A stretch of 64,000 bases of DNA from Leucobacter komagatae (lineage in GTDB: Bacteria; Actinomycetota; Actinomycetes; Actinomycetales; Microbacteriaceae): contig NZ_VFON01000001.1 in the NCBI RefSeq assembly GCF_006716085.1, positions 1,426,001 to 1,490,000 of the forward strand. The letters are read 5' to 3'. The first letter of the stretch is position 1, and every line of letters begins with the position of its first letter. The notes beneath the pieces were generated by a model. That model saw only the letters and a list, made by a program, of their open reading frames with translations. It did no database searches and was not told the origin of the DNA. The position numbers and the translations under genes are program-made. Positions 24,861-32,620 of this stretch are shown here, one piece after another.

Positions 24861-24883
24861 TGCTACACTTTGTCATAGGACAA
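24861..24883. promoter_or_regulatory. Extended -10 promoter followed by palindrome TTGTC-ATAG-GACAA
   Basis: TGC-TACACT (24861-24869) is directly followed by TTGTCATAGGACAA (24870-24883), the exact reverse complement of the 14-mer at 19595-19608. The site lies in the divergent region between serC and the AAA/VWA operon, 62 bp from the ATPase start, so one bound regulator could control both directions. Confidence 0.65.
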
Positions 24884-24935
24884 AAACATTCGAGGTGAGA
24901 TTTCGCCTCGCGCCACCGCGAAGGGACACTCAGAC

Positions 24936-26087
24936 ATGGATCTCACATACCCACGCACGCTCCCGCGCTACCCGCTGGGCGACGGACGATTCGGGAGCGG
25001 CCCTGCCAAGATCCGGCCCGCTCAGCTCGGGCAGCTCGCGGCCGACCCGCATCGCGTGCTGGGCACCTCCCATCGGCAGGAACCTGCAAAGCGGCTGGTC
25101 GGTCGCATTCAAGAGCAGCTGCGCGAACTCTTCGATGCCCCCGACGGGTACGAAGTCGTCCTCGGCAACGGTGGCTCCACGGCGTTCTGGGACCTCGCCG
25201 CGTTCTCGCTCATCGATCAGCGGGCCCAGTGCCTCGATTTCGGCGTCTTCGGCAACCGCTTCGCGCGGGCCGCGGCGGCGCCCTGGCTCATGACGCCAGA
25301 CGTGCGCACCGCTCCGCACGGCGAGCTCGTACTCGCCGAACACGCTGAGAGAATCGATACGTATGCGTGGCCCCACAACGAGACGTCAACGGGCGTACTG
25401 TCCCCCGTTCGGCGCGTAGGGGCCACTGACGGCGCCATCACGCTCATCGACGCGACGAGCGCGGCAGGCGGCGCCGAGTTCGATGCACGGAACGCCGATG
25501 TCTACTACTTTGCGCCGCAGAAGAACCTTGGCTCTGAAGCGGGCGTCTGGCTCGCACTGCTCTCGCCCGCGGCGATCGAGCGAACGGGCCGGATAGCGGC
25601 ATCGGGTCGGTACATCCCAGATTTTTTGAACCTCCACCTCGCCATCGAACAGTCACGCAAGCGGCAAACCCTGAACACTCCAGCGCTCGCGACCCTCATG
25701 CTGCTCGACAGCCAGCTCGGCTGGATCCTTGAGCGCGGCGGCCTCCCCTGGGCAGCCGGGCGCACCCGCTCACTGTCCGCCGCGATCTACGAGTGGGCGG
25801 ACCGCAGCGAGTACGCGGCACCGTTCGTTACGAACCCGGCGCTCCGCTCACCAACGAACGTGACCCTTGAGATCGACCCGCGCGCCGACGTCAAGACGCT
25901 CACGGCGCTCCTCCGAAGCGCAGGAATCCTCGACACCGACGGGTACAGCGGGGTCGGGCGCAATCAGCTCAGGATCGGCACGTACGTCTCCGTCGACCCA
26001 GCTGACGTCAGCCAGTTGCTGCGAAACCTCGATCTGCTCATCCCGTACACCATCGAGTCGGGCGGGCGCCTGGCACGCCAGAGCTAG
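24936..26087 (+). CDS. serC: Phosphoserine aminotransferase
   Basis: Converts 3-phosphohydroxypyruvate to phosphoserine in serine biosynthesis; 383 residues, cytoplasmic, PLP-dependent fold type I. It shows the actinobacterial SerC pattern: FGSGPAKIRPAQL near the N-terminus, GNGGSTAFWD (about 78-87), NETSTGV (about 148-154) and the Schiff-base Lys196 in YYFAPQKNLGSEAG. AAGGGA lies 10 nt before the ATG. The promoter has the same -10/palindrome block as the amidotransferase-like gene, which would tie serine supply to the function of that operon. Its stop is 22 nt from the convergent ABC-F gene. Confidence 0.93.
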   Translation: MDLTYPRTLPRYPLGDGRFGSGPAKIRPAQLGQLAADPHRVLGTSHRQEPAKRLVGRIQEQLRELFDAPDGYEVVLGNGGSTAFWDLAAFSLIDQRAQCLDFGVFGNRFARAAAAPWLMTPDVRTAPHGELVLAEHAERIDTYAWPHNETSTGVLSPVRRVGATDGAITLIDATSAAGGAEFDARNADVYYFAPQKNLGSEAGVWLALLSPAAIERTGRIAASGRYIPDFLNLHLAIEQSRKRQTLNTPALATLMLLDSQLGWILERGGLPWAAGRTRSLSAAIYEWADRSEYAAPFVTNPALRSPTNVTLEIDPRADVKTLTALLRSAGILDTDGYSGVGRNQLRIGTYVSVDPADVSQLLRNLDLLIPYTIESGGRLARQS

Positions 26088-26109
26088 GCTCTGGCCGAGT
26101 GCCGGTGTC

Positions 26110-27981
26110 TTACCCGAGCGCCTCCGAGAGCTCCAGCCAGCGCTCCTCGAGCCCCGCGACCTCCGCTTCGAGCGCGGTGATCTTCGCCATCTCCGCGTTC
26201 AGCAGCGCATAGTCCGCCTGGTCGAGGGTCGCGAGCCCGTCGCGCGACTTCGCGATATCGCCCTGCATCCTCTCCATCTTGCGCTCCACCGACGCCAGCT
26301 CCTTCTGGGCATCGCGCAGCTCGCGCCCCGACAGCTTTGGCTGCGCCGGCTGCGAAGCCTTCGAACCCTGCTGCCCGGTCTCCGAGACCGTGGGCTGGCC
26401 CGGCTTCGCCGATCCCACGCCCGCGGCAGCGGCTTCCTTCGCGCGTTCCTCGGCCTGGCGCAGCTTGAGGTACTCGTCGACGCCGTTCGGGAGGTGCCGA
26501 AGCCGCTTGTCGAGGATCGCATACTGCTGATCGGTGACGCGCTCAAGGAAGTAGCGGTCGTGCGAGACCACGATAAGGGTGCCCGGCCACGAGTCGAGCA
26601 GGTCTTCCATCGCCGCAAGCATGTCGGTGTCGAGGTCGTTAGTCGGCTCGTCGAGGATGAGCACGTTCGGCTGATTGAGCAGGATCAGGAGCAGCTGCAG
26701 GCGTCGCTTCTGACCGCCGGAAAGATCTTTCACGGGGGTCGACAGCTGCGCGCTCGTGAACCCCATCCGCTCGAGCAGCTGCCCCGGAGTGAGGTCCTGC
26801 GCCTTCGAGCCTGAGCCAACCGTGAAGCTCGTACGCAGTCGCCCGATGACGAGGCGCACCGGCTCGTTCAGGTGCGCCTCGAGCTCGTCGAGGCGCTGCG
26901 TGAGCTGCGCGACGTTCACGGTCTTGCCGGTCTTCACGGTGCCGCTCGTCGGCTCCACCGCGCCCGAGATGAGCCCGAGTAGCGTCGATTTACCCGCGCC
27001 GTTCACGCCGAGAATGCCTGTGCGCTCGCCCGGGGCGATTCGCCACTCGACGTCGCGCAGCACCTCGCGGGGTTCCCCCGAAACCGGGTCGGTGTACGAG
27101 ACGCCAACATCGAGGATGTTCACGACCTCCTTGCCGAGGCGTGAGACGGCCATCGACTGCAGTGACACCTTGTCGCGGATCTCGGGGACGTCGGCGATGA
27201 GTTCGTTCGCGGCGTCGATCCTGAACTTCGGCTTCGCCGTGCGCGCGGGCGCGCCACGCCTGAGCCACGCGAGCTCCTTGCGCGCGAGGTTCTGACGCTT
27301 CTGCTCGACAACCGCGGCCTGCCGGTCGCGCTCGACGCGCTGCAGGATGTAGGCGGCGTACCCGCCCTCGAAGGGTTCGACGATGCGGTCGTGAACCTCC
27401 CAGGTCGCCGTGCAGACCTCGTCGAGGAACCACCGGTCGTGCGTGACGACGAGCAGCGCGCCCTGCCCGTTCGGCCAGCGGCGCTTCAGGTGGTCGGCGA
27501 GCCAGGCGACGGCCTCGACATCGAGGTGGTTCGTCGGCTCGTCGAGAAACAGTACATCCCAGTCGCCGACGAGCAGGCGGGCAAGGGCAACTCGGCGGCG
27601 CTGGCCGCCCGAAAGCGACTCGAGCTCGGCGTCCCACGGCAGGTCTGAGACGAGCCCCGCGATGACCTCGCGCACCTTCGGGTCGCCCGCCCACTCGTAC
27701 TCGGGCGTATCGCCGACGATCGCGTTGCCGACGGTCTCGCCATCGTCGAACTGGTCGGCCTGGTCGAGCACCCCGATCGTGGTGCCGCCGCGGTAGGTGA
27801 CGCGGCCCGAGTCGGGCTCGCGCCGCCCGGCGAGCATCATGAGGAGGGATGACTTGCCGTCGCCGTTGCGACCGACGATGCCGATGCGATCTCCCTCGTC
27901 AACGCCGAGCGTCACCGAGTCGAACACCGTCTTCGTGGGCACCTCAAGATGCAGGGCCTCAGCCCCGAGAATATGCGCCAT
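26110..27981 (-). CDS. ABC-F family ATPase, Uup-like
   Basis: Soluble protein of 623 residues with two ABC domains and no membrane part, the ABC-F plan; these proteins act on the ribosome. Domain 1: Walker A GRNGDGKSS (about 37-45), signature LSGGQRRR, Walker B VLFLDEPTNHLD. The inter-domain arm follows. Domain 2: Walker A GVNGAGKST, signature LSGGQKRR, Walker B VLILDEPTNDLD. The C-terminal 90 residues, after an Ala/Gly/Pro/Gln-rich linker, form a coiled coil (RELRDAQKELASVERKMERM), as in Uup. In many Actinobacteria an ABC-F gene follows ispE; here 3.7 kb of other genes lie between. Confidence 0.92.
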   Translation of the reverse strand: MAHILGAEALHLEVPTKTVFDSVTLGVDEGDRIGIVGRNGDGKSSLLMMLAGRREPDSGRVTYRGGTTIGVLDQADQFDDGETVGNAIVGDTPEYEWAGDPKVREVIAGLVSDLPWDAELESLSGGQRRRVALARLLVGDWDVLFLDEPTNHLDVEAVAWLADHLKRRWPNGQGALLVVTHDRWFLDEVCTATWEVHDRIVEPFEGGYAAYILQRVERDRQAAVVEQKRQNLARKELAWLRRGAPARTAKPKFRIDAANELIADVPEIRDKVSLQSMAVSRLGKEVVNILDVGVSYTDPVSGEPREVLRDVEWRIAPGERTGILGVNGAGKSTLLGLISGAVEPTSGTVKTGKTVNVAQLTQRLDELEAHLNEPVRLVIGRLRTSFTVGSGSKAQDLTPGQLLERMGFTSAQLSTPVKDLSGGQKRRLQLLLILLNQPNVLILDEPTNDLDTDMLAAMEDLLDSWPGTLIVVSHDRYFLERVTDQQYAILDKRLRHLPNGVDEYLKLRQAEERAKEAAAAGVGSAKPGQPTVSETGQQGSKASQPAQPKLSGRELRDAQKELASVERKMERMQGDIAKSRDGLATLDQADYALLNAEMAKITALEAEVAGLEERWLELSEALG

Positions 27982-28163
27982 ACCTGCCTCAATAGTCGCG
28001 TGGATCCCCCGACGCAGTCGATCGCCACGGGCGTCGCCGCCCGATACGCGGCGCGCGTCGGAAGGAGTACCTATCGAGAATAGTCGACTGGCCTGTGTGC
28101 CGGGGGGGCCGGAGCTTCAGGGCTCGGCCGATAGATGCTGTGCACCGCCGGTACGCTTGCCGT

Positions 28164-28616
28164 ATGACCGCGCACCCAGACGTCACCCACCCGACCCTTG
28201 GCACGCTGAGCCGCTCATCGTTCACGCTCACCGACGGCGATGTCCACTTCATGGACAGCTACGGCGGCGAGATTGAGGTCGCCGGGGCAACCATCGAACT
28301 GCTCGTCGAAAGCAGTGATCCGAAGGTCGTGAAGGCCCTCGCCGAGCGGCTCGCCGCCGCCCTCGCGCAGCTGCCCGCGCTCGTGCGGCGCTCCACCGAC
28401 GCGATCGTCACCGAGTTCGGCGATGAGGATCCCACGGAGTCAGACCGCGAGGAGGCAGCCAGAGGCCTTGCGCTGCAGACCCTCGCGGCATCGCCCGGCG
28501 GCGGACTCGTGCTGCACTTTGACGATACGACGGGCGAGCACTTCCCCGAGGGCTACTGGCCCGCCGTCTACCTCGGGCCTGAGAACGAGGTGCTCGATGT
28601 CGCCGTGGAGGCGTGA
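28164..28616 (+). CDS. Conserved-looking small protein of unknown function
   Basis: A 150-residue acidic, soluble protein that I cannot assign. It has no signal peptide, membrane segment or cofactor motif. The middle (VVKALAERLAAALAQLPALVRRSTDAIVTEF) is helical, and the C-terminus GEHFPEGYWPAVYLGPENEVLDVAVEA is likely beta-rich. Acidic composition and third-codon-position GC bias support that it is a real gene. I chose the ATG at 28164: TACGCT lies 6 nt before it, so the mRNA is probably leaderless. Divergent from the ABC-F gene and upstream of the DUF308-lipase fusion on the same strand. Confidence 0.72.
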   Translation: MTAHPDVTHPTLGTLSRSSFTLTDGDVHFMDSYGGEIEVAGATIELLVESSDPKVVKALAERLAAALAQLPALVRRSTDAIVTEFGDEDPTESDREEAARGLALQTLAASPGGGLVLHFDDTTGEHFPEGYWPAVYLGPENEVLDVAVEA

Positions 28617-28698
28617 ACGCGCGGTATTCTGAACGCGTCATACCGAACGCCTTGCCCGCTCGCCCCGGGGCGACGCCGAGCCATGTGAGGGCAACGAA

Positions 28699-30468
28699 GT
28701 GCCGCTGAAATCCACGATCACCGCCTCGCTGTCATCGTTCGCGGAGCCGGTGCGTGCGCTCATCGGCGTCGCCGGCGTCGCGCTCGGCGTGCTGCTTGTC
28801 CTTGCCCCGCTGTCGACGCAGCAGATCGCGGTGGTCACGGGCATAGGGCTGGCGCTCGCCGGTATCGCGGCTGCCCTGCTACCAACGCTCGATGGTTTTA
28901 CCAGGGTGTCAGCGCGCGTCTTCGGCGCGGTGCTGTTCGTGCTCGGCACGATCATCGCGGTCTGGCCGGCTGGCGGCGCCCCGTGGATCTCGTTCGTCGT
29001 CGGCGCTTCACTCATAGGGCACGGGGTCTTGCAGACTGTCCAGGTGATCCGGCACGGAGGCGATCAGCGCGCAACGAGCGTGATCATCGCGCTCGCAAGC
29101 ATCGTCTTCGGCGTCGTCGCGCTGGCCTGGCCCGTGCTGACGCTCACGTTCTTCAGGCTCGGCGTGGGCGCGTGGTTCGTCTTCTTCGGCCTGCAATTGG
29201 TGATGGCGGCGCTCTACAGCGGCGGCCGCGACCCGGAGCGGCCCCGGGGCAGGGTCGCGCGCTGGTCGCGCACCATCGGGGCGAGCCTCGCCCTGATTCT
29301 CGCAGTCGCGGTCGCGCTGGGCTCGAACTGGGCGCTCGGCGGGGTGCCGCTCCCCCAGCCCGGGGCGTTCTACGCTGCACCAGCGAGCGTGCCCGCTGAG
29401 CCCGGAAAGCTCATCCGTTCGGAGCAGCTGCGCGAGGGCGTGCCGAGGGGTGCCGACGCCTGGCGGATCCTGTACACCACGACCAACGCCGACGGGTCTC
29501 CCGCTATCTCGAGCGGCACGATTGTCGCGCCGACGGCCCGGGGTGATGAGCCGCTGCCGCTCCTCTCCGTCGCTCACGGCACGACCGGCGTGGCCGCAAA
29601 GTGCGCGCCGTCGCTCAGCGCGACCCCGTTCGCAGACGGCGCGGGGGCCGCGCTCGAGCAACTCGTTGTCGACAACGGTTGGGCCGCGGTCACGTCGGAC
29701 TACATCGGCCTCGGCACGGCCGGCGCCCACCCATACCTCATTGGCGAAGCCGAGGCTCGCAACGTGCTCGACGCGGCCCGCGCCGCCCGCGAGTTCTCGG
29801 AGGTCACGGTCACGAACGAGACCGTCGTGTGGGGCCACTCACAGGGCGGCCAGGGCGCGCTCTGGACGGGGCAGCTCGCTGCCTCCTACGCCCCCGACGT
29901 GACCGTGCAGGGGGTCGCCGCGTTCGCACCCGCCGCTGACCTCTTCGGCCTGGCCGAGGTGAACAAGAACGACGCCGTCGGCAAGACCGTTTCCGCCTAT
30001 ATCGCGGCGACCTGGAGCGAGCTCTACCCGCAGCTCAACCTCGAGTCCCAGCTCACGCCGGGGTCGGCGCGCGGCGTCGAGAAGATCCAGAACCTGTGCT
30101 TCAACGGGAAAGACGTGCTCGGCGCTATCCTGCACGGCACGCAGGTGCCGAACCAGATCTTCCCCGACAGCCTGCTCGACGGCGAGTTCGGCGACCTGCT
30201 TCGGGCGCAGACGCCCGTCGGGCCATTCCCGGCCCCGGTGCTCGTCGCGCAGGGCTCGGCCGACCCGCTTGTGCGGCCGGAGCAGCAGCAGCGGTGGGTC
30301 GAGGAGCGCTGCGGGGCTGGCGCCGAGATCGACTACCGGGAGTTTGCGGGGCTTGACCACCTCACACTCGTCGCCGCCGAGTCACCCCTGACGCCGCAGC
30401 TCGTCGAGTGGACGCTTGCCCGGGCCGCGGGCGAGCCGGCCACCCCGAACTGCGACGCGCGGCCGTAG
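28699..30468 (+). CDS. Membrane DUF308/HdeD-like domain fused to a secretory-lipase-type alpha/beta hydrolase
   Basis: A 589-residue two-part protein. Residues 1 to about 215 form six or so hydrophobic segments of the HdeD/DUF308 type (repeats such as ALIGVAGVALGVLLVLAPL). A further membrane segment (ASLALILAVAVALGSNWALGG) leads to an extracytoplasmic alpha/beta hydrolase of the secretory lipase family. The nucleophile elbow is VVWGHSQGGQGA (Ser about 381), the acid is in VAQGSADPLV (about 520), and the base is in FAGLDHLTLV (about 553). Paired Cys in the hydrolase (AAKCAPSL, QNLCFNGK, EERCGAG) fit an exported domain. GTG start with GAGGG 8 nt upstream. Ester substrate unknown; a lipid or cell-envelope ester is likely. 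Confidence 0.83.
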   Translation: MPLKSTITASLSSFAEPVRALIGVAGVALGVLLVLAPLSTQQIAVVTGIGLALAGIAAALLPTLDGFTRVSARVFGAVLFVLGTIIAVWPAGGAPWISFVVGASLIGHGVLQTVQVIRHGGDQRATSVIIALASIVFGVVALAWPVLTLTFFRLGVGAWFVFFGLQLVMAALYSGGRDPERPRGRVARWSRTIGASLALILAVAVALGSNWALGGVPLPQPGAFYAAPASVPAEPGKLIRSEQLREGVPRGADAWRILYTTTNADGSPAISSGTIVAPTARGDEPLPLLSVAHGTTGVAAKCAPSLSATPFADGAGAALEQLVVDNGWAAVTSDYIGLGTAGAHPYLIGEAEARNVLDAARAAREFSEVTVTNETVVWGHSQGGQGALWTGQLAASYAPDVTVQGVAAFAPAADLFGLAEVNKNDAVGKTVSAYIAATWSELYPQLNLESQLTPGSARGVEKIQNLCFNGKDVLGAILHGTQVPNQIFPDSLLDGEFGDLLRAQTPVGPFPAPVLVAQGSADPLVRPEQQQRWVEERCGAGAEIDYREFAGLDHLTLVAAESPLTPQLVEWTLARAAGEPATPNCDARP

Positions 30469-30645
30469 GGGGTTCTGCCTGCCCCGGTCTGGCTCAGCCG
30501 CAGCCCGGCTCAACCCTGCCCTCAGCTCCAGCGCCTGCGATCGGCCCTAGTAATGCCGAACTCCGGGGCTTTCTGCATTGCAAGAGTCGATCGCATACGC
30601 TGTGCCGGTGCCTGCAGGGCAACGCAGTGCCGGTGCAGGCCATAC

Positions 30646-30677
30646 AAAAGGCGGCGCACCCCGAGGGGCGCGCCGCC
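30646..30677 (-). terminator. Intrinsic terminator of the Cys-rich peptide gene
   Basis: On the minus strand GGCGGCGC, a 12-nt GC-rich loop, and GCGCCGCC form a perfect 8-bp stem followed by TTTT. It begins 16 nt after the stop of the 57-codon gene and ends its transcript. Confidence 0.8.
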
Positions 30678-30692
30678 AATAGCTGTGAATCC

Positions 30693-30866
30693 TTAGCCCT
30701 CGCCGGGCATGCAGCAGCTTCCGCCGCAGCACGAGCCGCCGGTGGAGCTGTCGCCGAGCAGGTTCAGAATCTCTGCGGTCTCGGCGCCTGCGAACGCTGC
30801 TGCGCCCGCGATGCTCGCGTCGGTGTTCAGCTCGACCTGGTCAGGGGTCTCGGTCTTGTCGCTCAT
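30693..30866 (-). CDS. 57-residue Cys-rich peptide with C-terminal SCCGGSCC motif
   Basis: Small gene supported by an SD-like AGGAGAGG before the ATG, a -10-like TAGAAT further up, and a strong terminator just behind it. The peptide has an acidic, helical N-terminal part (about 1-38, with AETAEILNLLGD) and a short C-terminal tail STGGSCCGGSCCMPGEG. All four Cys lie in the tail as two CC pairs three residues apart. This leader-plus-core look recalls RiPP precursors, but no YcaO, radical-SAM or lanthionine enzyme is in the window. A metal-binding or redox peptide is also possible. It follows a DsbA-family gene by 79 nt on the same strand, which may be meaningful for a peptide with four Cys. I know no family for it. 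Confidence 0.78.
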   Translation of the reverse strand: MSDKTETPDQVELNTDASIAGAAAFAGAETAEILNLLGDSSTGGSCCGGSCCMPGEG

Positions 30867-30894
30867 AGTTGGATCCTCTCCTCTGTGAATTCTA
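30867..30894 (-). promoter_or_regulatory. -10 box and ribosome site of the Cys-rich peptide gene
   Basis: TAGAAT (minus strand, 30889-30894) lies 22 nt upstream of the ATG, followed by AGAGGAGAGG. The peptide gene can thus be transcribed apart from the DsbA-like gene. No convincing -35 box is seen. Confidence 0.5.
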
Positions 30895-30945
30895 GTTCGG
30901 CGCCCCGCTGACAGGCCGCCCGTCCACTGGCCTCTCAGTGAAGGC

Positions 30946-31623
30946 TCAGTCAGCCGAGTTCGCCTCGGCTTCGAGGGTGAGCACCTGCTCGAACGCGCTC
31001 ACGAACATCTCGGGCTGCTGGGCGCCAGAGACTCCGTACTTCTCGTTGATGAGGTAGAACGGTACACCGGTCACACCGAGCATCCGCGCGCGGGTGATGT
31101 CACTCTCGACGGACTCGCCGAAGCCCTCATCCTCGAATGCGTCGCGAACCTCATCGGGGTCGAGCCCGACCTCGTCGACAACCTTGGCGATCTGCTCGGG
31201 GTCGCCGACGTTGACGCCCTCCTCGAAGTAGGCCTTGAAGAGGCGCGCGAGTACCTCGTCGTAGATACCCTGCTCTTTCGCGAGGTGCAGCACGCGGTGC
31301 GCGGCCGCGGTGTTCGAGTGCGCGACCCTGTCGAAGTCGAAGGTGATGCCCTCGGCTGCCGCCATCGCGGTCATCTGTCCGAGCATGTCTTCAACCTGCT
31401 CGCGCGGCATGCCCTTGTGCTTAACGAGGAAGTCGATCTCGCTGCCCTCGAAGTTCAGCGGCGTGTCGGGGGCGAGCTCATAGCTGTGGCCCTCGATCTC
31501 GAACTCAACCTCGGGGTTGTCGGTGCGGAACTGCTCGACGGCCTTACGGAAGCGGTTCGCCCCGATGTAGCACCAGGGGCAGGCGATGTCTGACCAAATG
31601 TCAATGCGGATCGTATTACTCAC
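30946..31623 (-). CDS. DsbA-family oxidoreductase, FrnE-like
   Basis: Thioredoxin-fold protein of 225 residues with a helical insertion, of the FrnE/2-hydroxychromene-2-carboxylate isomerase branch. Active site DIACPWCYIG with Cys15-x-x-Cys18 and the cis-Pro loop LGVTGVPFYLINEKYGVSGAQ (about 181-201). There is no signal peptide, so it acts in the cytoplasm. GTG start; upstream ribosome site is weak. FrnE-type proteins oxidise, reduce or isomerise disulfides and some take part in stress tolerance or polyketide formation. The 57-residue CC-x3-CC peptide is encoded directly downstream and could be its substrate or partner (inference). Confidence 0.88.
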   Translation of the reverse strand: MSNTIRIDIWSDIACPWCYIGANRFRKAVEQFRTDNPEVEFEIEGHSYELAPDTPLNFEGSEIDFLVKHKGMPREQVEDMLGQMTAMAAAEGITFDFDRVAHSNTAAAHRVLHLAKEQGIYDEVLARLFKAYFEEGVNVGDPEQIAKVVDEVGLDPDEVRDAFEDEGFGESVESDITRARMLGVTGVPFYLINEKYGVSGAQQPEMFVSAFEQVLTLEAEANSAD

Positions 31624-31677
31624 GTCCCGTGCAACCCAGCCAAGACCGAAACTATTCCAAAGAACAGGGCGAAGTTT

Positions 31678-32610
31678 TTAACCTTCGATGACGCGCGCGC
31701 CGTGCACGGGGCCTGTGACGGTGAGGGCGCTCACGCCAGCCCGCATGAGCACAGACTTCAGCTCGGAGGCCTCCTGCGCGTTCTCGACCAGGAACGCGAC
31801 GGTCGGCCCTGACCCCGAGACAATGCCGGCGAGCGCGCCGCGCGACTCCCCGAGTTCGAGGAGCTTCGTGAGCTCCGGCGCGAGCCGCAGCGCGGCCGCC
31901 TGCAGGTCGTTGTGCATCGAGTCGGCGAGCGACTCGGCGTCCCCGACCCGCACGGCCTGCAGCACGGCGGTCTCAACCTTCACGTACTCGGGCTGCTCGC
32001 CAAGCTCGTTCGCGTGGTCGTCGCGGTGCCGGTCGAGCATGCTGTAGACCTCCGGCGTGCTCAGTCCGCCGTCAGACAGGGCGAGCACCCAGTGGAAGGT
32101 GCCCTTCGCGAGCGCCTGGCTCAGCTCGTCGCCGCGCCCGGTTCCCACGGCAGTGCCGCCCTCGAGCGCGAACGGCACGTCAGCGCCGAGCTCGGCGGCG
32201 AGCGAGGCTAGCCCCGAGCGCCCGACACCGGTGCTCCACAGCTCGTCGCAGGCGAGAAGGGTCGCGGCAGCGTCGGCTGACCCGCCGCCCATGCCGCCCG
32301 CGATGGGCACGCGCTTGAGCACCGTGAGGTCGACTCCGCCCTGGTAGCCCGTGTGGGCCGCGAGCAGTTTCGCCGCCCGGATAGCAAGGTTCGTGTCGTC
32401 TGTCGGAAGCCCCGCCGTTTCGATAGGGCCTCCGAACCGCAGCGAGAACGTGTCGGACTCGGTCGCCGTCACTTCCTCGAACAGCGAGACAGCCTGATAG
32501 AGCGAGGCGACCTCGTGGTAGCCATCGTCTTGGAGCGCGCCAACGCGAAAGTAGACGTTGATCTTACCGGGCGCTCGCACGGTGATCGATCTTCGCTGGT
32601 CGCTCCGCAT
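31678..32610 (-). CDS. ispE: 4-diphosphocytidyl-2-C-methyl-D-erythritol kinase
   Basis: GHMP kinase of the non-mevalonate isoprenoid pathway; phosphorylates the 2-hydroxyl of CDP-methylerythritol. 310 residues. It has the N-terminal [12 protein letters not shown] (about 12-23), the phosphate loop [16 protein letters not shown] (about 102-117), the catalytic Asp in [10 protein letters not shown], and the C-terminal glycine loop [14 protein letters not shown]. It follows rsmA after 10 nt in the common actinobacterial order tatD-rsmA-ispE, so isoprenoid supply is co-transcribed with translation genes. Confidence 0.95.
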   Translation of the reverse strand: MRSDQRRSITVRAPGKINVYFRVGALQDDGYHEVASLYQAVSLFEEVTATESDTFSLRFGGPIETAGLPTDDTNLAIRAAKLLAAHTGYQGGVDLTVLKRVPIAGGMGGGSADAAATLLACDELWSTGVGRSGLASLAAELGADVPFALEGGTAVGTGRGDELSQALAKGTFHWVLALSDGGLSTPEVYSMLDRHRDDHANELGEQPEYVKVETAVLQAVRVGDAESLADSMHNDLQAAALRLAPELTKLLELGESRGALAGIVSGSGPTVAFLVENAQEASELKSVLMRAGVSALTVTGPVHGARVIEG

Positions 32611-32620
32611 GGTTCCTACG

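Noticed and set aside
30590..30645. Two copies of GTGCCGGTGC downstream of the lipase fusion gene
   Set aside because: Short direct repeat in GC-rich intergenic DNA; no clear hairpin-plus-T-run or array.
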